The notes beneath the pieces are model-generated. The model worked only from the letters and a program-made list of their open reading frames with translations. It was not told the DNA's origin and searched no databases. From assembly GCF_932276165.1 (NCBI RefSeq), contig NC_064008.1, positions 5,709,001-5,773,000 on the forward strand: a stretch of 64,000 nucleotides of DNA, in the 5' to 3' direction. Made by a program: the position numbers and the translations under genes. The DNA comes from Plutella xylostella. Lineage: Eukaryota; Arthropoda; Insecta; Lepidoptera; Plutellidae. Below, piece by piece: positions 29,201-37,171 of this stretch (the first letter of the stretch is position 1; each line of letters begins with the position of its first letter).

Positions 29201-31459
29201 CAGATAATTAGCTATAGTAAAGTTGTCTTTATTTCATGAGATTAAGATAATCTATTTCATATTTTGGTACTTAGGCCTATCCCTTCCCATACCCTAAATC
29301 CCTTCACAATATTGACAGACTGTGTTGAATCTAATTTTCTTATTCTAGTGATGACTATTTATTTTTTGTTAAAGCAATTGTTTTTTTGTTACTTATTTAT
29401 GTTTTTAAATTGTTTTAATATTTATTCTGTAGCGCTTAGAATGCTTAAAATTCTTGTATTTTTTTGGCATTTGTATTTTTTTATAGTTTAGTTTAGCTGT
29501 CAATATTGTTTGTAATCCATTTCCGCACCTAAAGATCCGATGTCATTCTTTTATTTCAATAAATGTATTTTTTTCTCTGATCTGTTGGTTTATTTTAACC
29601 CTGCATGCTTTTGCTCTTATGATCTGATTATACCTTGATTTTTTTTCGTATTTTTATGATATTTTGGCATGGCTAAAAGTTTTTTAAAGTTGACATAACT
29701 ACATAGACTTGTTCTACATTTTAATTTATAATATTAAAAAGTACTCTGTCAAATATTCGAGCGAGTAATGTAATGGCGAGTAAACGTAAATTTGTATGAC
29801 GCGAGAGAGTCGCCACCTAGCGGTATACGCGCTGCACTAGCTCCGCGCCATACAAATTTTAGTGCCAATTTCTCCATAGACCGTTAGAACATAACCAGGG
29901 GGTAGTGGTTGACTTTTGACACATCTGTCATGAATTTTATATGGATATGACGTTCCATTTATAAATCAGTCCCTGTCGGTTAGATAACCGAAATTGGCAC
30001 TTAGCCTATTTTCACTGCTCGATCGGTTAAGGAAAACATAGACTTGACCCTCACCTCTAGTGTTAGTCTCTGGTACCCAAGAATAATACTTTTGAAGTAC
30101 CGATAAGATATATACCGATGAGATTTTATTAGTGTTAACAATATACGGCGCAACCAACTAATGAAAAATGTACGTGGCTCTCGAAATTCTAACAAAATAG
30201 TGTATTTACTTACCCTTTAGTACAGGTTTTATAGTTTGTGGTTTCTTCTGTCACAAAGTTTCATAACAGATTCCGCTAGAGGCGCCACTTTGAATACGAA
30301 AAATAAAAACTCATACAAAGCACAACAACCCGTACTAAGTACCTACATAGTAAGTTTTTGCAATATTAGGAGTTACTTATATTTTAAAAAGAAAATTACA
30401 AAACTATTAGAAGAACTATTAGGCTTTCTAAACGCTGTCTGGGATAAGAATCCTAAGGATTAATTATGTAAGTATAGTTCACACATATACCAAAATATGA
30501 AATGGACTTATTGCTCAAAGTTTTTAAATTTTCAATTCGGGTCTGTATAGAAGAGTCGATTTAATTAATAATTTTTAAATGAAATGGGACATAAATGTAG
30601 CATAAGCATATTGGGTGCCAATGCCTTCTCTGGACAGACACTTCTTATATTAAGCCCCAGTTTCACCATACTGTGTTAGATCATAACAAGGTATTAGTTG
30701 TTGACTTTTGACACATCTGTCAAGAATTTAATATGGAGATGACGTTTACAATCTAAACGGGGTGTTAATGATCTAACAGACTATGGTGAAACTAGGCATA
30801 AGTAAAAATCATTTGCCTAATAATATCTATGAACTACATGAACAATGATCATCGTAGGTGTCCAACCGTTTATCCGGAGAACCTGTGGTGGTGAAGCGGT
30901 CTGCCGTCAGATCCATCAAGTTTGAAGAGATGCTGCCAGACTTTGAGGTGGAGACTAAGCCGTTGGACTTTATACATTCTATTGTAAGTATTACGACTTC
31001 AAAAGTATTACGTAGGTATTGTAATGAGGGATTTTCCTTGACAGTTTCAGAGTTCCAAAATCGTCCGATGGATGGCCACCGGCCTGTCGTTTTTTATGCC
31101 GCCTATAAAAAAATGCAGTTCTGTTGAGTATGAAGTTTTACTAGCGCCATCTATAATCGGGTTTTGTCTATGGTTGTTGTCTATGGAGGAAAATCTCCCA
31201 TTAGTCAAAATCATTATTTATAACATTACATAAATTAAGCCGTTTCAGCTTGAAAGAAGGACAAATAAACACTCTAGTCGCCTTTACAATAAGTATTAAA
31301 AGTCATTTTTATCTACATTAAAATCTCTTCATTCCCCAGGATAACGAATGGCGTGTGCTAGCGTGCGGCAAGACTCAAGACCAGCTCGACTTGACCCAAC
31401 TAGCCCATCAGTTCCTCAGGAAGACCGCTTTAAAACCACGGTCCCTCAACTTTATATAG
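14201..31459 (+). CDS. Myb: Myb transcription factor gene (R1R2R3 Myb), whole spliced CDS
   Basis: Sixteen coding exons (14201-14217, 17167-17296, 17633-17782, 20895-20992, 21482-21616, 22055-22175, 22926-23122, 23548-23645, 23938-24086, 24965-25108, 25516-25631, 26151-26331, 26647-26847, 27510-27683, 30858-30983, 31340-31459) sum to 2157 nt, giving a 718-residue protein. This is close to the length of fly Myb and vertebrate B-Myb. Residues about 43-95, 94-146 and 147-198 are Myb repeats R1, R2 and R3 with the expected spaced tryptophans. R2 and R3 contact DNA in the family. Downstream are a Gln run (about 317-327), the FSPSQFLNSP motif, a TPTPFKIALAELEKK motif and a conserved C-terminal end. 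The family works in the nucleus; in flies Myb belongs to the Myb-MuvB (dREAM) complex and controls G2/M genes. The Myb identity is secure; exon 1 is not. Confidence 0.93.
15030..15995. mobile_element. Non-autonomous hAT-type transposon with 8-bp target duplication
   Basis: The element begins TAGGGTTTCTG and ends with the exact complement, CAGAAACCCTA. It is flanked by GCCTGAAC at 15022-15029 and 15996-16003, a perfect 8-bp target duplication as made by hAT transposases. Both subterminal regions (15050-15120 and 15895-15990) are packed with TTCTCGAG and CTCGAGAATTC motifs in both orientations, the usual layout of transposase binding sites. No hAT transposase is encoded. A mariner-like remnant fills the middle. 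It lies in the proposed first intron of Myb. Confidence 0.88.
15517..15684 (+). pseudogene. Mariner-like transposase C-terminal remnant
   Basis: The frame reads VNKLVSLEALKDNI, stop, HECENLSPEVLAEVMRNAIK, stop, ARIAINCDGTHLTDIIFST. This matches the C-terminus of a widespread insect mariner/IS630-type transposase family, in which a LK-x-RI-x-E-(10)-M-x-x-VMRN-x-x-R-L-x-x-C-I-x-x-x-GGH-x-x-D-I-I-F pattern ends the protein. Two in-frame stops show it is dead. The stretch YYPRTRN at about 15395 resembles the N-terminus, so the middle of the gene, including the catalytic triad, seems deleted. It is nested inside the hAT element. Confidence 0.6.
16004..16754. other. Intronic DNA, nothing recognised
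   Basis: This is AT-rich sequence between the hAT element and a retroelement 3' end, inside the proposed Myb intron 1. I see only short chance frames. Confidence 0.4.
16755..17022 (+). repeat. Probable retroelement 3' end with TCTT tail
   Basis: The stretch is less AT-rich than its surroundings until about 16920. It then runs into a 3'-UTR-like segment with AATAAA (near 16994) and ends in a short TTTC tandem tail at about 17008-17022. That order is typical of the 3' end of a non-LTR element or SINE. No second copy or target duplication is visible in the window, so the family is unknown. Confidence 0.35.
17167..17296 (+). CDS. Myb: Myb exon 2 (acidic N-terminus, start of R1)
   Basis: The acceptor is TTGCCCGCAG and the donor is GAG|GTATGT. 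The first base completes a split codon, and 43 codons follow. The segment is Ser/Glu/Asp-rich (YESETSEYSEDS) and ends GRWTKEE, the first tryptophan and acidic start of Myb repeat R1. It joins in phase 0 to the exon at 17633. Confidence 0.92.
17633..17782 (+). CDS. Myb: Myb exon 3 (rest of R1, start of R2)
   Basis: These are 50 complete codons between CACTCCAG and a GTAAGA donor. The exon carries NWDVIASQFPDRSDVQCQQR and the R1-R2 linker ending GPWTKE. Tryptophans at NW and RW complete R1. Codons are clearly GC-richer than the flanking introns. Confidence 0.96.
17783..20894. other. Myb intron 3
   Basis: A 3.1-kb AT-rich intron. An ACCGACTTCG-type lepidopteran repeat fragment lies near 19002-19090 and a SINE head at 20172-20260. 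No exon-like segment was found inside it. Confidence 0.8.
20172..20260 (+). mobile_element. tRNA-derived SINE head (degraded)
   Basis: The sequence has a box-A-like TAGAGTAGTGGTAGACG at about 20180-20196 and a box B GGTTCGATTAC at about 20222-20232, spaced as in a tRNA promoter. It is followed by a non-tRNA body (ATCGACCACAAGAC). It cannot fold as a full cloverleaf, so I call it a SINE rather than a tRNA gene. It lies in Myb intron 3. Confidence 0.55.
20895..20992 (+). CDS. Myb: Myb exon 4 (R2)
   Basis: The acceptor is TTTTAATTTCAG and the donor is CAG|GTACAT. The exon encodes EDEKVVELVAKYGPKKWTLI and ends GRIGKQC plus two bases of Arg. This is the second Myb repeat, with W in KKW and the start of the DNA-recognition helix. 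Confidence 0.96.
21482..21616 (+). CDS. Myb: Myb exon 5 (end of R2, most of R3)
   Basis: It completes the split Arg and reads ERWHNHLNPSIKK, the end of R2 with its conserved WHNHLNP. It then continues as AWTEHEDRVIYQAHKQLGNQ and WAKIAKLLPG in R3. It ends on two bases of Arg before GTTTGT. Identity to the vertebrate Myb R2/R3 pattern is very high. Confidence 0.96.
21930..21985 (+). repeat. Possible tRNA-like SINE fragment
   Basis: GATTGCCGTAGTGAC and GTTTCGAATCCTGG resemble box A and box B at roughly tRNA spacing, in Myb intron 5. The fragment is short and diverged, so the call is weak. Confidence 0.25.
22055..22175 (+). CDS. Myb: Myb exon 6 (end of R3)
   Basis: After TTTCCCCAG the exon completes Arg and encodes TDNAIKNHWNSTMRRKYEPD, the recognition helix end of R3, followed by a basic segment. 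Exactly 40 whole codons end at GCA before a GTGAGA donor, which keeps phase 0 with exon 7. The reading frame stays open to 22316 past this donor, but the extra residues look like translated intron. Confidence 0.94.
22926..23122 (+). CDS. Myb: Myb exon 7
   Basis: It runs from CCCCACAG to AA|GTGAGT, in phase 0 with exon 6 and leaving two bases. It encodes EWTTDPFNESTQSTSSTTSQ followed by a basic/polar stretch with SPDR, and ends VEICESPYK. No domain is recognised; it is the low-complexity linker after the DNA-binding region. Confidence 0.88.
23548..23645 (+). CDS. Myb: Myb exon 8
   Basis: The exon follows TTTGTTACAG and ends at G|GTGAGT. It encodes FVDIESLPSGSPLKNYLAQV and an Asn/Gln-rich end. 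Phases agree on both sides. The F-V-D segment after a CESPYK block is typical of the central region of animal Myb proteins. Confidence 0.85.
23938..24086 (+). CDS. Myb: Myb exon 9 (polyglutamine run)
   Basis: It begins with a split Ala and then a run of seven Gln codons with further Gln/His, mostly CAA repeats and therefore likely length-variable. Then comes ASPRSNKSLTNSPPPILRRR, and it ends NPLTNHL at CTC|GTGAGT. The last 24 bases plus the donor are duplicated about 360 bp downstream. Confidence 0.9.
24063..24469 (+). repeat. Duplicated exon 9 3' end and splice donor
   Basis: The 44 bases 24063-24106, covering the last 24 bases of exon 9 and the first 20 bases of its intron, recur exactly at 24426-24469, including the GTGAGT donor. 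Similarity continues weakly downstream into TTTCAACATCAT repeats. The two copies were then separated or extended by different insertions: a Helitron-like repeat after copy 1 and an RTE-like repeat after copy 2. Confidence 0.85.
24165..24379 (-). mobile_element. Helitron-like non-autonomous element
   Basis: Read on the minus strand, it begins near AACTAATATTATAAATGCG, contains CTGT tandem units, and ends GGGAACAGCTAG followed by T, the typical Helitron 3' end and AT target. The copy at 36534-36774 is the same family in the other orientation. The 5' end is slightly altered. It lies in Myb intron 9. Confidence 0.65.
24508..24620 (+). repeat. RTE-like 3'-end repeat
   Basis: It contains CAGCGTGGTGGACTAGGCC, GGAGACCCATGCCCCAGCAG and a GATCATGATGATG tail, a very common lepidopteran repeat related to RTE 3' ends. 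It sits inside the second copy of the duplicated junction region. Confidence 0.5.
24965..25108 (+). CDS. Myb: Myb exon 10 (FSPSQFLNSP motif)
   Basis: These are 48 whole codons between CACTTCCAG and CAG|GTGAGG. The exon encodes GWSETITKALECSSLG, then TPIKALPFSPSQFLNSPPAG. The FSPSQFLN motif is a hallmark of the conserved C-terminal part of animal Myb proteins, and TP/SP sites are possible CDK targets. Confidence 0.94.
25516..25631 (+). CDS. Myb: Myb exon 11
   Basis: It runs from CTTTCCAG to AA|GTGAGT and encodes ELGVSPLLSTPTPAVPSA followed by SPNITPINRTNLRTYTP. Several S/T-P pairs are present. Phase agrees with exon 12. Confidence 0.9.
25721..25872. mobile_element. MITE with TACGGTCAGCTGCA ends
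   Basis: This is a 152-bp near-palindrome. The ends TACGGTCAGCTGCAT and ATGCAGCTGACTGTA match at 14 of 15 positions as inverted repeats, and the inner halves (CTTTTGTACCTTACCAAACT and its complement) also pair. A TA target is likely. It lies in Myb intron 11. Confidence 0.75.
26151..26331 (+). CDS. Myb: Myb exon 12 (TPTPFK motif)
   Basis: It follows TCTTTTACAG, completes a Lys and encodes TPTPFKIALAELEKKSGLKY, then LVEDINEMFKREE, ending on CAG|GTGAGT. The TPTPFK-x-A-L-A motif is conserved in vertebrate A-, B- and c-Myb. It ends in phase 0. Confidence 0.95.
26647..26847 (+). CDS. Myb: Myb exon 13
   Basis: These are 67 whole codons from CCCCAACAG to CCG|GTAAGT. The exon contains a basic stretch GSLKRRGSTSSLQGKEN and QHKKARKALANSWAN, then a His/Ser/Thr-rich part. 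The KKARKAL segment could act as a nuclear localisation signal, which is inference only. Good codon composition supports it. Confidence 0.9.
27061..27315 (-). mobile_element. tRNA-derived SINE with 11-bp target duplication
   Basis: Read on the minus strand, it starts with a tRNA-like head: TGGCGTAGTGG as box A and GGTTCGATTCC as box B, spanning 27315 down to about 27243. A non-tRNA body follows, ending in a TG dinucleotide tail. GTAGAAAATAG flanks it at 27050-27060 and 27316-27326, a perfect 11-bp target duplication. It is intact and probably fairly young. It lies in Myb intron 13. Confidence 0.92.
27510..27683 (+). CDS. Myb: Myb exon 14
   Basis: These are 58 whole codons from TCTTGTTACAG to AAG|GTACAA, phase 0 on both sides. 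The exon encodes SKSLAGDSSVMFSPPSIVKQ and a Ser/Thr/Glu-rich part ending ETAITETTK. Splicing from 27683 to 30858 gives the C-terminus shared with other animal Myb proteins. Reading through gives the alternative end listed next. Confidence 0.88.
27510..28136 (+). CDS. Myb: Myb alternative terminal exon (read-through C-terminus)
   Basis: The frame of exon 14 continues without a stop for 150 codons beyond the 27683 donor to TGA at 28134-28136. The added part contains YYQEIYDTQIELPQNPSVF, ALADHIYKVTNQKPSTSRID and an acidic/Tyr end NDYYNMFTNL. Its composition is protein-like, unlike the AT-rich DNA after the stop. AATAAA occurs at 28239-28244. I infer an isoform of 787 residues ending here. I do not recognise a domain in the extension. 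Confidence 0.6.
   Translation, partial: SKSLAGDSSVMFSPPSIVKQSLLEESTSLHSSDTTPEPTKLEKLEDFDIETAITETTKVQHSSYLPTNSLTDPNIYYQEIYDTQIELPQNPSVFRNITNLESPRSFARLNADRMRTITSNDITCDNGTSLAPKAVLANALADHIYKVTNQKPSTSRIDEILTNKIMTTNVKTDYNQKENQWVWQHTEYKDSGQDDIYPNDYYNMFTNL
29862..30000. mobile_element. MITE with GTGCCAATTTC ends
   Basis: The ends GTGCCAATTTCTCC and its approximate complement GGTTAGATAACCGAAATTGGCAC are inverted. The centre shares TTGACTTTTGACACATCTGT with the element at 30651-30800, so the two are related copies. Confidence 0.6.
30651..30800. mobile_element. MITE with GTTTCACCATA ends
   Basis: About 32 bp at each end form inverted repeats with few mismatches: CAGTTTCACCATACTGTGTT on the left and its counterpart ending at 30800. 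The centre contains TTGACTTTTGACACATCTGT and ATATGGAGATGACG, shared with the copy at 29862-30000. It lies just 58 bp upstream of Myb exon 15. Confidence 0.75.
30858..30983 (+). CDS. Myb: Myb exon 15
   Basis: These are 42 whole codons from ATCGTAG to ATT|GTAAGT. The exon encodes VSNRLSGEPVVVKRSAVRSI and KFEEMLPDFEVE, ending DFIHSI. Phase 0 at both ends fits exon 14 and exon 16. The acceptor pyrimidine tract is poor (ATGATCATCGTAG), possibly because of the MITE just upstream. That could favour read-through into the alternative terminal exon. Confidence 0.88.
31340..31459 (+). CDS. Myb: Myb exon 16 (conserved C-terminal end and stop)
   Basis: After TTCCCCAG the exon encodes DNEWRVLACGKTQDQLDLTQ, then LAHQFLRKTALKPRSLNFI and TAG. 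The ACGKT-x-DQL-x-LT-x-x-A motif matches the extreme C-terminus of animal Myb proteins, so this is the conserved form of the protein. Confidence 0.94.
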   Translation, partial: DNEWRVLACGKTQDQLDLTQLAHQFLRKTALKPRSLNFI

Positions 31460-33310
31460 TTAACAAAGTCCTTAGGTATGTCAAAACATACTGAAGTAGT
31501 TTAAGGCAGGAAAAACTGATTTTGGAGAGTGTTTGGTTTTTACTGGTTAAATGCTTTGGTAATGTCAGTGAAGATAACACTGGAGTTAGGTACATATTTA
31601 TTATATGAATGTATAAGGCCTGGTTTTGCGTCAAAAGGTATATTGTAATATTTATGAAATAACTCGAGCAATGAGAGTAATATAACACGTACAGATTCTG
31701 AAATGTTTCAAGCTTTATTTCTAGAAGCAATATAGAGTTACGTGTTTTTAAAATGATGTATCTAAATATGTTTGTGTATTTATAATGTGGGTTCCAATTT
31801 AGTGTTAGTATTTAGTACTACATCAAAATACCGCAGGTAAATATAATTATTTTGTACTGAAAACATAGTGATAAGTATAAAACTTGTCATTATTTTTCTT
31901 TTGGAGTCATAAAATTATGTATAAGATTTTGTATGGATAATATTAATTAGTCATACCATACCTATCTACTATTAGTTAGATTTTCTATTGATTAGGAAAT
32001 CATACATATGTCTACGCTTACTTTTTAATGTGTGATTTTGTGTAAGTTTAATTATGATGTAGTTAAGTTATTTAAGATGTTAGTTATAGGTTCGTATGTC
32101 TAATTGTGTTTAAGTAACCATTGTTAATTGTGTGGTTTGTAGTTCATGATTTTGTTTATGAATACGAATAAGTAAATAAAATATTATGTTGCATTTACCT
32201 ATATTTAGAGAATTTTCAATAAAATGGCATAGATATAATTTTAAAGATTTATTCTCAAAGAAAGCCATTGTCACTATTTACTATGAAGATGATTAACTTA
32301 TTCCATACAATGAAACTCGTACACAAAACACTTTTATGTTGTTGAAAAATGTTAAAAAAATATTTCTATAAACAAGGTTGTCTGGAAGGAAAAACTGGAA
32401 TTAAACACTTTATACTTTATGTTGGGTCCAACATTCATAAGCTTGTCATTTCCAGGCTATCAAAAATTAAATTATTTTAAATCGGTGCTACCTTACATTG
32501 ATGGAGTAAAATATAATTTTCCAATAAGGGAATTGCAGTTCTGAAGGCATTCAATATAAATGTAAATTTTTCAGAATTACGCCCAATATCATATCTTTAA
32601 ATGAAGGTACTATTCTGCTTTGTTTTTAACTACGTGTGGTGTAGAATTTTATAAGTGTGTTAGTTTATTGTGGTTTATGTATTAGTAAATTGTGTTAAGG
32701 CTCTGTAACTATATTCCATACATTCGTATATTTTACGTGTGTTTTAGTTTTTGAAAAAGTACAAATATAGTTTTTAGTATTTTTAGGTTAAGCCGCTCTA
32801 AAATAAAACGTATCATGTTGAAAGTTATAGAGAAATTTCGATACATTTAGTTTCTTTTTACGAAAGCAAATAATGTAACTTTTGGTTTTTAGTTTCTCTG
32901 TATTAAGGTTTTATTTCGCAAGCAGCAATATTTATGGATAATATTTAATTTCCTGTTATATTTTTTTGATAAGAATTTTATTTTACGTTTTATTTTTGTA
33001 GTGTCTATTTTTAGATTTGTGTCTATGGTTCACTTTTTTATCATATAACTTTGTGTTTGAAGAAAATTGTGGCATTATTGTTTCTAACTTGTGTGAACTT
33101 TTTGTGAGTGTACAATTTCCATGCCTTAAGAAGCATTTTTAGCAGATTTTTAACCCTTGACCGAATATGGATATGAACTTAACTGAAATGGCTTTTTTTA
33201 TCCCCAAGACTTGTTTTTTTACAAAATGACACACCATAAGTTTTATAAGCCGATATATATTATTGTAAATATTTAGTTCTAAGGTTGAGAATAAAAGCAT
33301 TGTATAAAAT
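31460..33310 (+). other. Myb: Probable 3' UTR of Myb
   Basis: This is AT-rich sequence with no open frames of note. AATAAA occurs at 32175-32180 and 33290-33295, giving two plausible polyadenylation sites about 0.7 and 1.85 kb after the stop. The true end cannot be fixed from sequence alone. Confidence 0.5.
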
Positions 33311-33414
33311 ACGTTCGTTGCATTTCATTGTAAGAATAAACCTGTTCTTAATTTGTGAGTCATTAAAGTTAAAATCAAACGCTAATTTAGGATATATAGT
33401 GGGTCATTTATCAT

Positions 33415-33540
33415 CATAATCATCATCATCATCAGCCATCCACGACTGGATAGCTCTTCGAAGGAGCGCCACAACACTCTGTCCTCTGCCTTACTCACCT
33501 AGCCTCTTCCGGTCACCTGTCTATGATCGTTGGTCCAGCA
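33415..33540 (-). repeat. RTE 3'-end fragment
   Basis: On the minus strand it reads CAGAGTGTTGTGGCGCTCC and ends in a GATGATGATG tail. This corresponds to the last codons and 3' end of the RTE element present at 52721-53814. It is about 120 bp long. Confidence 0.6.
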
Positions 33541-33789
33541 GGTTTAAGTATTTTAATATGTCGAATGTCATTTATAAGCCAGTACTTTTGATTTGATTGG
33601 GCAAGCAAGAGTTTAGATCCGGCTCGAGAGACCAATGCTAGAATCTTCTTGTGTCTGTGTGTATAACTAGGTTGAAGTAAACTGTCCTTTTATAATTTAA
33701 ACTATTATTTATTGCAAGCTACCTACGTTGGTGGTAGAAGAGTGTTGCCAGATATAAATATTCCTAGCATTTTTGGTGTATTGCCAACA

Positions 33790-33850
33790 CCTATGTTCGG
33801 CCGACAGGATAGCCGCTGGTGTAGACGAGTTCTCGAGTGCAGACCTCAAT
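33790..33850 (+). repeat. RTE coding fragment
   Basis: AGACGAGTTCTCGAGTG translates to RRVLE and lies in a context like the D-x-W-x-R-x-V-L-E-W segment near the C-terminus of the RTE protein at 52736-53800. It is very short and diverged. Confidence 0.35.
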
Positions 33851-34287
33851 CTTAGCCTAATAAATACACTGCTCTTAGAATGAATGTTCGATTCATCGAA
33901 TGTTTTTTTTATGAATAAACGTGGGTAGGTATATATTGGAATGCAATTTATATAATTTTTGTACCTATTGCAGTTTTAGCGCGCGAATGGTGGTAGTTCG
34001 GTCTTTTTCACGAGCGGAGACTAGTTTGCGCTTTTCCGATCAGATTCTTTAATAATTCGGAATACATAATGTACTTAAGTTTATACTTAATGCGAATGTG
34101 GGTTTTGTGATCAGATATTAATTAGTGTTTGTGTACAATGTAATATTTTGAAAAATAATAATTGTGTCCTATCATACCAGTAAGATTCACCGTGCTGCGT
34201 AAACCAGTCTGGATAACTGAAGGTATTTATCTTATATGTATAGGTATGAAATAGTCTGGTGTAGCTTCACCAATATGGTAAGAAATA

Positions 34288-34759
34288 AGGGTGAGGCCAC
34301 ACGAGCGTAATTTGTGAGTTGTGAGTCGCGTAATTTCGGTCACAGAAATTCTGCCCAGCAGAAATTCTGTTGGGCAGCCAAACGGGCGCATTTTTTTCAT
34401 TAGCTTTCCAACGTTTATGGGTGAGGCCACACGAGCGTAATTTTGTGAGTGGTCTCGAGTTGTCGAATTCTGTCAGAATTGTGCGTGTAAGGGCCGGAAC
34501 ACATAAACACGATGCGACGTCGTGTCGTGAAAACGTCTCCTTCCTACTCGCAGGTGTTTAATGGGAGAGAGCGAGAGAGTGGCACGACGCGACGTCGTAT
34601 CGTGTTTATGTGTTCCGGCCCTAAGTCGGCAGACAACTCATTTTGCGTCGCCGTGTGAATCAAGTAGGACTTTTCTATGAAACCGTATGCGGCAGATATT
34701 ACGCGACCGAAAATGCGCGACTCACATCTCACAAAATTACGCTCGTGTCGCCTCACCCT
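34288..34759. mobile_element. MITE with GGGTGAGGCC ends, hosting another MITE
   Basis: The left end, GGGTGAGGCCACACGAGCGT, and the right end, its near-exact complement ACGCTCGTGTCGCCTCACCC, are inverted. The left-end sequence also recurs internally at about 34420-34450, so the element is rearranged or two copies overlap. A smaller element is inserted at 34491-34621. Confidence 0.75.
34491..34621. mobile_element. Harbinger-like MITE with TAA target duplication
   Basis: It is 131 bp, starting GGGCCGGAACACATAAACAC and ending with the matching inverted sequence GTGTTTATGTGTTCCGGCCC. TAA lies on both sides (34488-34490 and 34622-34624), the 3-bp duplication typical of PIF/Harbinger. Long near-complementary arms contain GCGACGTCGT. 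Confidence 0.82.
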
Positions 34760-36533
34760 ACGTGAGGATGATGATGACAAAATTTTGGCATTGGCTAAAC
34801 TGATCCACTGGAACTTTATACTAGTTACTGACTAAATTACCAATTACACTACACACATCATTCCATCCATTTATTGAAAAACCTTACATCAGAAGGAAGA
34901 AAATTTACAACATACAACTACAAGTTACAACGTCAACGTCTGAAAGCTAATAACTCTATAACATCGGCTAATCTGATCCAATATAAGCACAAGCGACTTT
35001 TTAGGTCCACTTAAGCTGTATATCGATATTCTAATAGGTCGTGCGTAGCTTCTATAGCACTAACGGTCGGTAACGATGTATATTCGAATATGGCCCCCGT
35101 AATGAGTCCTAGGACTCGCTTGAGGAATATATTGCCGGGGGTTTGGGAATGCGTGGAGTAGACTATTTTCTGGGTTTTGGAAGATTATAAAAAAAATGGG
35201 GATGACAGATTTTGTCAAGAGAACCTACACCCATTATTTCTATGTAGGTAGGCTACTTCGTTTGTGATTTTTCTGGACGTAATCATAAAATTAGAACCTA
35301 TTACTTAGATATAAGTACAGTAAAACTATAGGTAAAGTCCTGAAAACGGAAGTGGATTCTAACTAATTCTTACAGACCGTATTAATTAATCGATGTATTG
35401 TATTTATTAAAGGATAAATCCATTAAAAAGCCATAATCAAACGGTATTTTATTTTTAAAATATATGTAAATGTAAGTAAATAACAGATAAGTAATGATAA
35501 AAAGTCTTGGCAAAATCGCACTCTTTATTGTCAGGACTTTATAGTTGGACTGTACCTACTTAAGAACTTACCGGTGTTTAAAGATATTTCAAAATGTTGT
35601 GTGTGAAGAGCCTTTCAATAAAATTAAATAAGCTATCACAGTAATCTGAATAGGATAGGTAGGTACCTCCTTTTGTCAGTGTAGGATTAATGTAAGTAAG
35701 ATAATTTTCCAAAGTTATTGAACAAAAGTTGTTCAGAATGAGCTCCAAAACAGATCCAAAATCCGCTCATCAATATCTGAAAAAAAAAAAACACAGTCGC
35801 CATGCCGCTCCACTCCCGCCCTTATTCCCATGACAGTAGAAGCGTCCGTTGACCCACCGATATAGCAACAATATACCTTTACTGTTAGCCTATCCTTCTA
35901 CGACTTATCTCGACCATCGCCGTACACTTCGCCTAAAGCTCGGTAACCTCAGCCACATATTTAAGTGCCTTCACTGCGGTATTTAGGTACAAAGTAAAAA
36001 CTTCAGCGGACGTTTTGGTAGGTAACAAGTTTTCATGAATAAGTGTATGTTTACATGTGGTGGACTGTACCTAACTACCAGTGGTTCGTCGTGCGTTATT
36101 TATGCGTTGTAAAATCGTCTCAACCTTCGTTAGGCAGTTTATGAGAATGGGTGGACGTAGCTAGGGGTTTCAGTGGCTAGATAGTTACCTACCTATTACG
36201 AGTGTGTAAGATTTACACCACATATTCTATTATAACTGCAAAGGCAAACCGTCCAACCTCCGCCTAGCGCCTAAATAACAATCCTAAAGGGCGTTAATGT
36301 TTATGTTATGATATGCATAGAATATCAATTTATAAAACCCTCACGCCTACATCTTCTGAATCGGTTATTTATATGTAATCATCGTAAAATTAAATTATAC
36401 AGGGTGCTATAACCTGGCAGTCGTAGTCCCGACGGCTACAAGCCATCTTTCATTTAACATTACATGGTAGCTGAAGAAACCTTAAGATAGATATAAATAC
36501 TAATCCAATCTATTAGATACTGTGTTTTTTATA
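34760..36533. other. Intergenic DNA, nothing recognised
   Basis: AT-rich sequence with no convincing open frame, exon or repeat apart from short A and T runs. Confidence 0.4.
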
Positions 36534-36572
36534 TCCTAATCCTAACTAATATTATAAATGCGAAAGTAACTG

Positions 36573-36623
<51 letters not shown>

Positions 36624-36774
36624 TACTCTTTCACGCCAAAACTACTGAACGGATTTGAATGAAATTTGGTACACATATGGTCTAGACCCTGGGAAAGAAC
36701 ATAGGCTACTTTTTATCCCGGAATTCCCACGGGAAAACTTTTTCGAGCGAAGCGAAGCGCGCGGGAACAGCTAG
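36534..36774 (+). mobile_element. Helitron-like element, complete copy with expanded CTGT run
   Basis: It begins TCCTAATCCTAACTAATATT and ends GGGAACAGCTAG. It is flanked by A on the left and T on the right, as expected for Helitron insertion between A and T. A short GC-rich hairpin candidate (GCGAAGCGAAGCGCGC) precedes CTAG. An uninterrupted CTGT run covers about 36573-36622, longer than in the other copies here. Confidence 0.72.
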
Positions 36775-37083
36775 TACTTAATAAATTTTGATTCACACTA
36801 GATGGTGCCTATGTCGCAGGCATCTGGTTTAATCTCCTGTTTGATTGAACCGCTAGCCCGTTCATTGGATGACGCTATTCAGTTGTATGACTAGGCCGAA
36901 CGTTAATTGTACAAGCGTCACAAAACGTCCAACTAGTTAGCGGACTTAAAATCAGTCAGGTGGTGAATAAAACAAATATGGCGTCTAACAGCGAACAGCT
37001 GACACAAAAAGCACTTGTATTGTTATTTTTTGCAAATAAATTAGCTTTAAAGTGCGTTATTTATGTTAAAATAGTGTAACAAC

Positions 37084-37171
37084 ATGGATTTACCTATTAT
37101 TACACCGCCGGCGGATAGTTTCAAAGAAAAAAATGTGCTGAATCTGGATAATTATGAACAACAATATCAAG
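37084..37171 (+). CDS. Candidate first coding exon, gene unknown
   Basis: ATGGATTTACC starts a frame reading MDLPIITPPADSFKEKNVLN then LDNYEQQYQ, ending G|GTACGT, a good donor. The upstream 100 bases look like a 5' leader; another ATG at 36977 opens a separate 34-codon frame ending before it. I cannot recognise the protein or find secure downstream exons in the window (a weak possibility lies at 43855-43999). It sits between inverted repeats, so it may be a captured or duplicated fragment rather than a working gene. Confidence 0.4.

Larger units (their letters stand above)
28137..30857. other. Myb intron 14 / possible 3' UTR of the short transcript
   Basis: This is very AT-rich. AATAAA signals at 28239 and near 28275 and 29558 fit polyadenylation of the read-through transcript. 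It contains MITEs at 29862-30000 and 30651-30800, and a further small inverted repeat pair of AAATTTGTATG type at 29789-29859. I see no exon until 30858. Confidence 0.55.
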
